Shown here piece by piece: positions 40,483-44,238 of a stretch of 44,238 bases of DNA. The stretch spans positions 1 to 44,238 of the forward strand of contig CAMDFC010000012.1 in assembly GCA_945897185.1 (NCBI GenBank), written 5' to 3'. Position 1 is the first letter of the stretch. Each line of letters starts with the position of its first letter. The DNA is from Chitinophaga pinensis. GTDB lineage: Bacteria > Bacteroidota > Bacteroidia > Chitinophagales > Chitinophagaceae. The notes below the pieces were generated by a model, which saw only the letters and a program-made list of their open reading frames with translations, was not told the DNA's origin and ran no database searches. The position numbers and the translations under genes are program-made.

Positions 40483-41703
40483 ATGGCATTTAGGAAGATC
40501 ATCAACGATCCCGTTCATGGGTTTGTCACGGTAAGTGACCCACTTATTTATGAAATCATTTCACACCCTTGGTTTCAGCGGTTACGTAGGATCAACCAAA
40601 TGGCCATGTCTTATTTGGTTTATCCAGGAGCTGTTCACTCCCGTCTACACCATGCGTTGGGCGCATACCATTTGATGCAAAACGCACTTTATGAATTGAA
40701 ACAAAAAGGGGTAGAGATTACGGAAGATGAGGAACAGGGTGCAAAAATTGCCATCTTGCTACATGATGTTGGCCATGGTCCGTTTTCACATGCATTGGAA
40801 TCTTTGTTGGTGAAGAACCTCGGACATGAAACCTTGTCCATGATGATCATGGAAGAGTTGAATATGGAAATGCAAGGAAAGCTTCAAACCGCCATCGACA
40901 TCTTTAAAAATAGTTACCCAAAAAAGTTTTTACACCAATTGATTAGTGGTCAGTTAGACGTTGATAGGATGGATTACCTAACAAGAGATAGTTTTTTCTC
41001 TGGTGTAATTGAAGGAATGATTGGCTGCGACCGAATTGTAAAAATGCTTACCGTGCACCAAGGTGAGCTGATGGTAGAAGAAAAAGGCATCTACACCATT
41101 GAGGAATTTTTGGTCTCCAGAAGATTAATGTATTGGCAGGTGTACCAACACAAGACTGTATTGAGTGCAGAAATGACCTTGGTGAAAATATTAGAGCGTG
41201 CCAATTGGTTGTATCAAAAAGGAGATCATGCTGTAGACCAAAATGATGAATTAAGTCACTTGTTGTTTGGCAACCTTAAAAAAGTTGATCGTAGTGAATT
41301 GGAAAAGTTTTGCAGGTTAGATGACAGTGACGTTATCAGTATTATTAAAAAATGGAGATACCATAAAGACCAAGTGCTATCCATTTTATGTAATGCCTTA
41401 CTGAATAGAAAATTACTTAAGCTTAGACTCCAAAACGAGCACATCACCTTTGAAGAAGTACTTGAAAAAAGAGAATCCATCGCAAACCAGCTTTCCGTAT
41501 CACAAGAAGATGCCAATTTTCTGGTGTTTACAGGGGAAGCAGAAAACAGCCTCTATAATCTCAACAATGAACGAATAAACATCCTGTTTAAAAATGGTGA
41601 TGTTAAAGATATTTCTCAGGTAGATTCACCGCTCATCCACCAAAACCTATCCCATCCTGTAAAAAAATTCTACATTTGTTTTTACGAAACCCCATTGGGC
41701 TAG
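40483..41703 (+). CDS. HD-domain phosphohydrolase (COG1078, dNTPase-like)
   Basis: The 406-residue protein belongs to the SAMHD1/dGTPase-like HD family COG1078. It starts INDPVHGFVTVSDPLIYEIISHPWFQRLRRINQM. Metal ligands are in SRLHHALGAYHL (H56/H57) and LLHDVGHGPFSH (H94/D95). SGQLDVDRMDYLTRDSFFSG supplies the distal aspartates. These enzymes usually remove triphosphate from dNTPs, though many members are untested. The gene has its own promoter box and lies 72 bases before lpxD on the same strand. In Bacteroidota I recall this gene commonly preceding lpxD-lpxC-fabZ. Confidence 0.88.
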   Translation: MAFRKIINDPVHGFVTVSDPLIYEIISHPWFQRLRRINQMAMSYLVYPGAVHSRLHHALGAYHLMQNALYELKQKGVEITEDEEQGAKIAILLHDVGHGPFSHALESLLVKNLGHETLSMMIMEELNMEMQGKLQTAIDIFKNSYPKKFLHQLISGQLDVDRMDYLTRDSFFSGVIEGMIGCDRIVKMLTVHQGELMVEEKGIYTIEEFLVSRRLMYWQVYQHKTVLSAEMTLVKILERANWLYQKGDHAVDQNDELSHLLFGNLKKVDRSELEKFCRLDDSDVISIIKKWRYHKDQVLSILCNALLNRKLLKLRLQNEHITFEEVLEKRESIANQLSVSQEDANFLVFTGEAENSLYNLNNERINILFKNGDVKDISQVDSPLIHQNLSHPVKKFYICFYETPLG

Positions 41704-41741
41704 TCTAATTAAATAAGATTAAAGACGAAACTTGTTGGAAA

Positions 41742-41749
41742 TATTTTTG
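41742..41749 (+). promoter_or_regulatory. -7 promoter box of lpxD
   Basis: TATTTTTG fits TAnnTTTG, 26 bases upstream of the lpxD ATG. No good upstream TTG stands at 19 bases. Confidence 0.4.
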
Positions 41750-41775
41750 TTACCCAACCTACCGCAATTAACAAT

Positions 41776-42834
41776 ATGCAATTTTCAGCCGAACAAATAG
41801 CAGCAATCATACAGGGAAAAATTGAAGGAGACCCCAAAACAACCGTCAGTGGATTTGGGAAAATTGAAGAAGCTGGCAAATCAGACCTGGCATTTTTAGC
41901 CAATCCCAAATATGAAGATTATTTGTACACTACCGCTGCTGGCATCATCATCATTGGGGAGCAGATGGAACTGAAGGAAAACATAAGCGCTACACTTATC
42001 AGAGTTAAGGATGCCTATTCCTCTTTTGCAGTGCTCATGCAGTATTACCAACAAATGAAAGCGAAACAATTGATTGGAATTGAAGATCCAGTCTTCATCC
42101 ACCCTTCTGCAAAAATTGGGAAGGACGTATACATTGCCGCTTTCTCTTATATTGGTGAGCATGTTGAGATTGGCAATGACGTAAAAATTTACGCCCAGGT
42201 TTTTATAGGTGCCAATACCAAGATTGGAGATCGTACGGTTCTACATCCTGGTGTTAAACTGTACCATGATTGTCTCATTGGCAATGATGTAACAATCCAT
42301 GCCGGAACCGTTTTGGGAAGTGATGGCTTTGGCTTTGCACCCCAGCAAAATGGTACTTACAACAAGGTGCCTCAATTGGGAAATGTTGTAATTGAAGACC
42401 ACGTGGAGATAGGGGCAAATACCTGTATTGATAGGGCTACCCTAGGTTCAACCATCATAAAAAAGGGTACCAAACTAGATAATCTTTTACAAATTGCACA
42501 CAATGTAGAGGTAGGTGAACATAGCGTTATCGCTGCACAAACCGGTATCAGCGGCAGCACCAAAATTGGTAAGCACGTGATGATTGGCGGACAGGCTGGA
42601 ATTGTTGGTCATATCAGCATTGCTGATGGAACCAAAATCAATGGCCTTACTGGAATTTCTAAATCCATTACTGAGAAAAACACCTCATTAAGTGGAAGAC
42701 CTGCCATGGAATTAAGCGACTCTTTGCGTGCCATGGCCATCTACAAAAGACTTCCAGAACTGGACAAAAAAATCAAAGAATTGGAAATACTGGTAGCACA
42801 ATTATCCAAGGAAAGAGATGCCATTTCTTCTTAA
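41776..42834 (+). CDS. lpxD: UDP-3-O-(3-hydroxyacyl)glucosamine N-acyltransferase
   Basis: LpxD adds the second 3-hydroxyacyl chain in lipid A synthesis. The N-terminal uridine-binding domain (about 1-100: FSAEQIAAIIQGKIEGDPKTTVSGFGKIEEAGKSDLAFLANPKYEDYLY) precedes a left-handed beta helix of hexapeptide repeats (about 108-320). The catalytic histidine is H242 in LLQIAHNVEVGEHS. A helical C-terminal end (LPELDKKIKELEILVAQL) follows. The 352 residues match the family. The lpxC-fabZ fusion is 73 bases downstream, the expected lipid A gene order. Confidence 0.96.
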   Translation: MQFSAEQIAAIIQGKIEGDPKTTVSGFGKIEEAGKSDLAFLANPKYEDYLYTTAAGIIIIGEQMELKENISATLIRVKDAYSSFAVLMQYYQQMKAKQLIGIEDPVFIHPSAKIGKDVYIAAFSYIGEHVEIGNDVKIYAQVFIGANTKIGDRTVLHPGVKLYHDCLIGNDVTIHAGTVLGSDGFGFAPQQNGTYNKVPQLGNVVIEDHVEIGANTCIDRATLGSTIIKKGTKLDNLLQIAHNVEVGEHSVIAAQTGISGSTKIGKHVMIGGQAGIVGHISIADGTKINGLTGISKSITEKNTSLSGRPAMELSDSLRAMAIYKRLPELDKKIKELEILVAQLSKERDAISS

Positions 42835-42884
42835 CGACTGATTATCATTATTTTACAACCATTTCTCACCTTTAAAAAATGGTT

Positions 42885-42892
42885 TATCTTTG
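42885..42892 (+). promoter_or_regulatory. -7 promoter box of lpxC-fabZ
   Basis: TATCTTTG is a perfect match 15 bases upstream of the ATG at 42908. Confidence 0.5.
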
Positions 42893-42907
42893 CATTCAAT
42901 TTGTTCT

Positions 42908-44238
42908 ATGAGTCTCAAACAATTTAACCCCGATAAGCAACATACGTTAAAGCATTCAATCAGCATTTCAGGAACTGGTTTACATACTGGCATCTTGGTA
43001 GACATGGTTTTAAATCCTGCCAACCCAGGTTTTGGTATTCAATTCAAAAGAATTGATTTACCGGGACAGCCTATAATTAAAGCGGACTGTGATTTAGTAA
43101 CTGATACTTCTAGGGGCACTACTTTAGAAGACAAAGGAGCAAAGGTGAGTACCGTTGAACATATTCTTGCCGCTCTGTTGGGCATGGGAGTAGATAATTG
43201 CTTGATTGACATCAACGGACCAGAAATTCCCATAATGGATGGCAGCTCTCAACCTTTTGTTGAGGTTATTGAAGAAGCAGGCGTAGACGAGCAAGGGGCT
43301 GCAAAACATTGGTACACCATAGACACCAATATTTCTTTCTACAACGAAGAGAAAAGAGTTGAAATGGTGGCAATGCCCTCTATAGAATATAAAATAACCA
43401 CTTTAATTGATTTTAATAGTCCGGTTTTAGGCACCCAACACGCAGGACTGAAAAGCATATCCGATTTCAAATCAGAAATTGCTCCTTGTAGAACGTTTTG
43501 CTTCCTTCATGAATTAGAGGCTTTGCTGTCACATAACCTCATCAAGGGAGGAGACATCAACAACGCCATTGTGGTGGTTGACAAACCTGTATCTGATGAA
43601 GAAATGAAAAGGTTGGCCAAAATATTTAAGCGCGATAACATAGAAGTGAAAAGTGAAGGCTACCTCAACAACCTTGAATTGCGCTTTCCAAATGAGCCAG
43701 CCAGACACAAACTCTTGGATGTGGTAGGTGATTTGGCTTTGATTGGCTTCCCCATTAAAGCACATATTATTGCCAACAGGCCTGGTCATTTTTCAAATGT
43801 TGAGTTTGCCAAACTCATCAAGCAATACATCAAAAAAAACAAGCACGTTAAAAACGTACCTGTATACGACCCAAATCAAGAACCGGTTTACAATATCTCA
43901 CAAATAGAAAGCAAACTGCCACACAGGTATCCTTTTTTAATGGTGGATAAAATCATAGAACTTTCAGACACCCATATTGTAGGCATCAAAAACGTAACAT
44001 TCAATGAACCTTTTTTTGGAGGTCATTTTCCAGGAAACCCAATAATGCCAGGTGTTTTACAAGTAGAAGCGCTTGCACAGACGGGCGGTATTCTGGCCAT
44101 CAATTCTCTTCCACCAGGAGAGTACGACACCTATTTTGTGAAGATCGATAATTGTAAATTCAAACACAAGGTTGTTCCTGGAGATACGTTGATTATGAAG
44201 CTCGAACTAACAGGTCCGATTAGAAGAGGAATGTGTGA
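42908..44238 (+). CDS. lpxC/fabZ: Bifunctional LpxC-FabZ fusion (partial, cut by window end)
   Basis: The frame runs from ATG 42908 to the window edge, giving 443 residues so far. The N-terminal part is the zinc deacetylase LpxC, which commits UDP-3-O-acyl-GlcNAc to lipid A. Zinc and catalytic residues are H85 in STVEHILAAL, and H, D and H in LRFPNEPARHKLLDVVGD and IANRPGH. From about residue 330 FabZ, the 3-hydroxyacyl-ACP dehydratase, follows with the catalytic histidine in KLPHRYPFLMVD and the glutamate in GHFPGNPIMPGVLQVEALAQ. The fusion is the known Bacteroidota form of these two enzymes, which compete for 3-hydroxyacyl-ACP. Only the last few dozen residues of FabZ are missing. lpxA is expected next. 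Confidence 0.95.
   Translation, partial: MSLKQFNPDKQHTLKHSISISGTGLHTGILVDMVLNPANPGFGIQFKRIDLPGQPIIKADCDLVTDTSRGTTLEDKGAKVSTVEHILAALLGMGVDNCLIDINGPEIPIMDGSSQPFVEVIEEAGVDEQGAAKHWYTIDTNISFYNEEKRVEMVAMPSIEYKITTLIDFNSPVLGTQHAGLKSISDFKSEIAPCRTFCFLHELEALLSHNLIKGGDINNAIVVVDKPVSDEEMKRLAKIFKRDNIEVKSEGYLNNLELRFPNEPARHKLLDVVGDLALIGFPIKAHIIANRPGHFSNVEFAKLIKQYIKKNKHVKNVPVYDPNQEPVYNISQIESKLPHRYPFLMVDKIIELSDTHIVGIKNVTFNEPFFGGHFPGNPIMPGVLQVEALAQTGGILAINSLPPGEYDTYFVKIDNCKFKHKVVPGDTLIMKLELTGPIRRGMC

Noticed and set aside
40376-40489. N-terminal extension of PorX
   Set aside because: It would overlap the start of the HD gene and both promoters. The receiver domain starts naturally at 40375.

Overview
This window is a piece of a Bacteroidota chromosome, most likely Chitinophagales/Chitinophagaceae. 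That placement is inferred from gene content and promoter style. Evidence includes a PorX-type response regulator with a PglZ domain, a DUF3127 protein, an LpxC-FabZ fusion, a TonB-dependent receptor paired with a small lipoprotein, and AT-rich DNA. Promoters match the Bacteroidota pattern (TAnnTTTG with a TTG element about 19 bases upstream), and Shine-Dalgarno sites are almost absent. No plasmid or phage backbone is present. The only mobile-element trace is a broken tyrosine recombinase at the left end.

Layout. 1-1.7 kb: truncated integrase, tRNA-Pro(TGG), four 50-bp tandem repeats that copy the 5' half of that tRNA, and tRNA-Ser(GCT), all on the minus strand behind one well-formed promoter. 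1.8-5.2 kb: dnaA, then a 5'-nucleotidase split into two genes in reversed domain order. 5.2-11.3 kb (plus): a DUF3127 protein with an SSB-like tail, a COG2509 flavoprotein, a two-gene ABC-2 exporter and an MsbA-like ABC exporter. 11.3-15.5 kb (minus): lipoprotein and TonB-dependent receptor under a palindromic operator, and a thiolase. 15.7-18.6 kb (plus): SPFH protein, pyrD carrying an in-frame palindromic repeat insertion, and a TerC protein. 18.6-20.8 kb (minus): rsmE and dnaB. 21-28.3 kb (mostly plus): pheT, a coiled-coil protein, zapA, rny, rplS, tatA and gatA. 28.3-32.3 kb (minus): acidic protein, purA and a bifunctional Rel/SpoT. 32.4-36.8 kb (plus): tRNA-Leu(TAG), tig, clpP-clpP-clpX and a 58-aa ORF. 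36.8-40.4 kb (minus): a ComEA-like HhH protein, an MBL hydrolase, a 98-aa conserved protein and porX. 40.5-44.2 kb (plus): an HD phosphohydrolase, lpxD and lpxC-fabZ (cut by the window end).

Most genes are core housekeeping: replication (dnaA, dnaB), translation (pheT, gatA, rplS, tRNAs, rsmE), protein folding and turnover (tig, clpPPX), RNA decay (rny), nucleotide synthesis (pyrD, purA), stringent response (rel), and lipid A/fatty acid synthesis (lpxD, lpxC-fabZ). Accessory functions are outer-membrane uptake (TonB receptor plus lipoprotein), ABC export and type IX secretion control (porX). No stretch over 300 bases lacks a gene, RNA or repeat. I saw no large undescribed gene system. The most unusual signals are small: the tRNA-half tandem repeats with competing folds, the protein-coding repeat in pyrD, convergent gene pairs whose stop codons always overlap or abut, promoter boxes touching start codons, and several palindromic operators.
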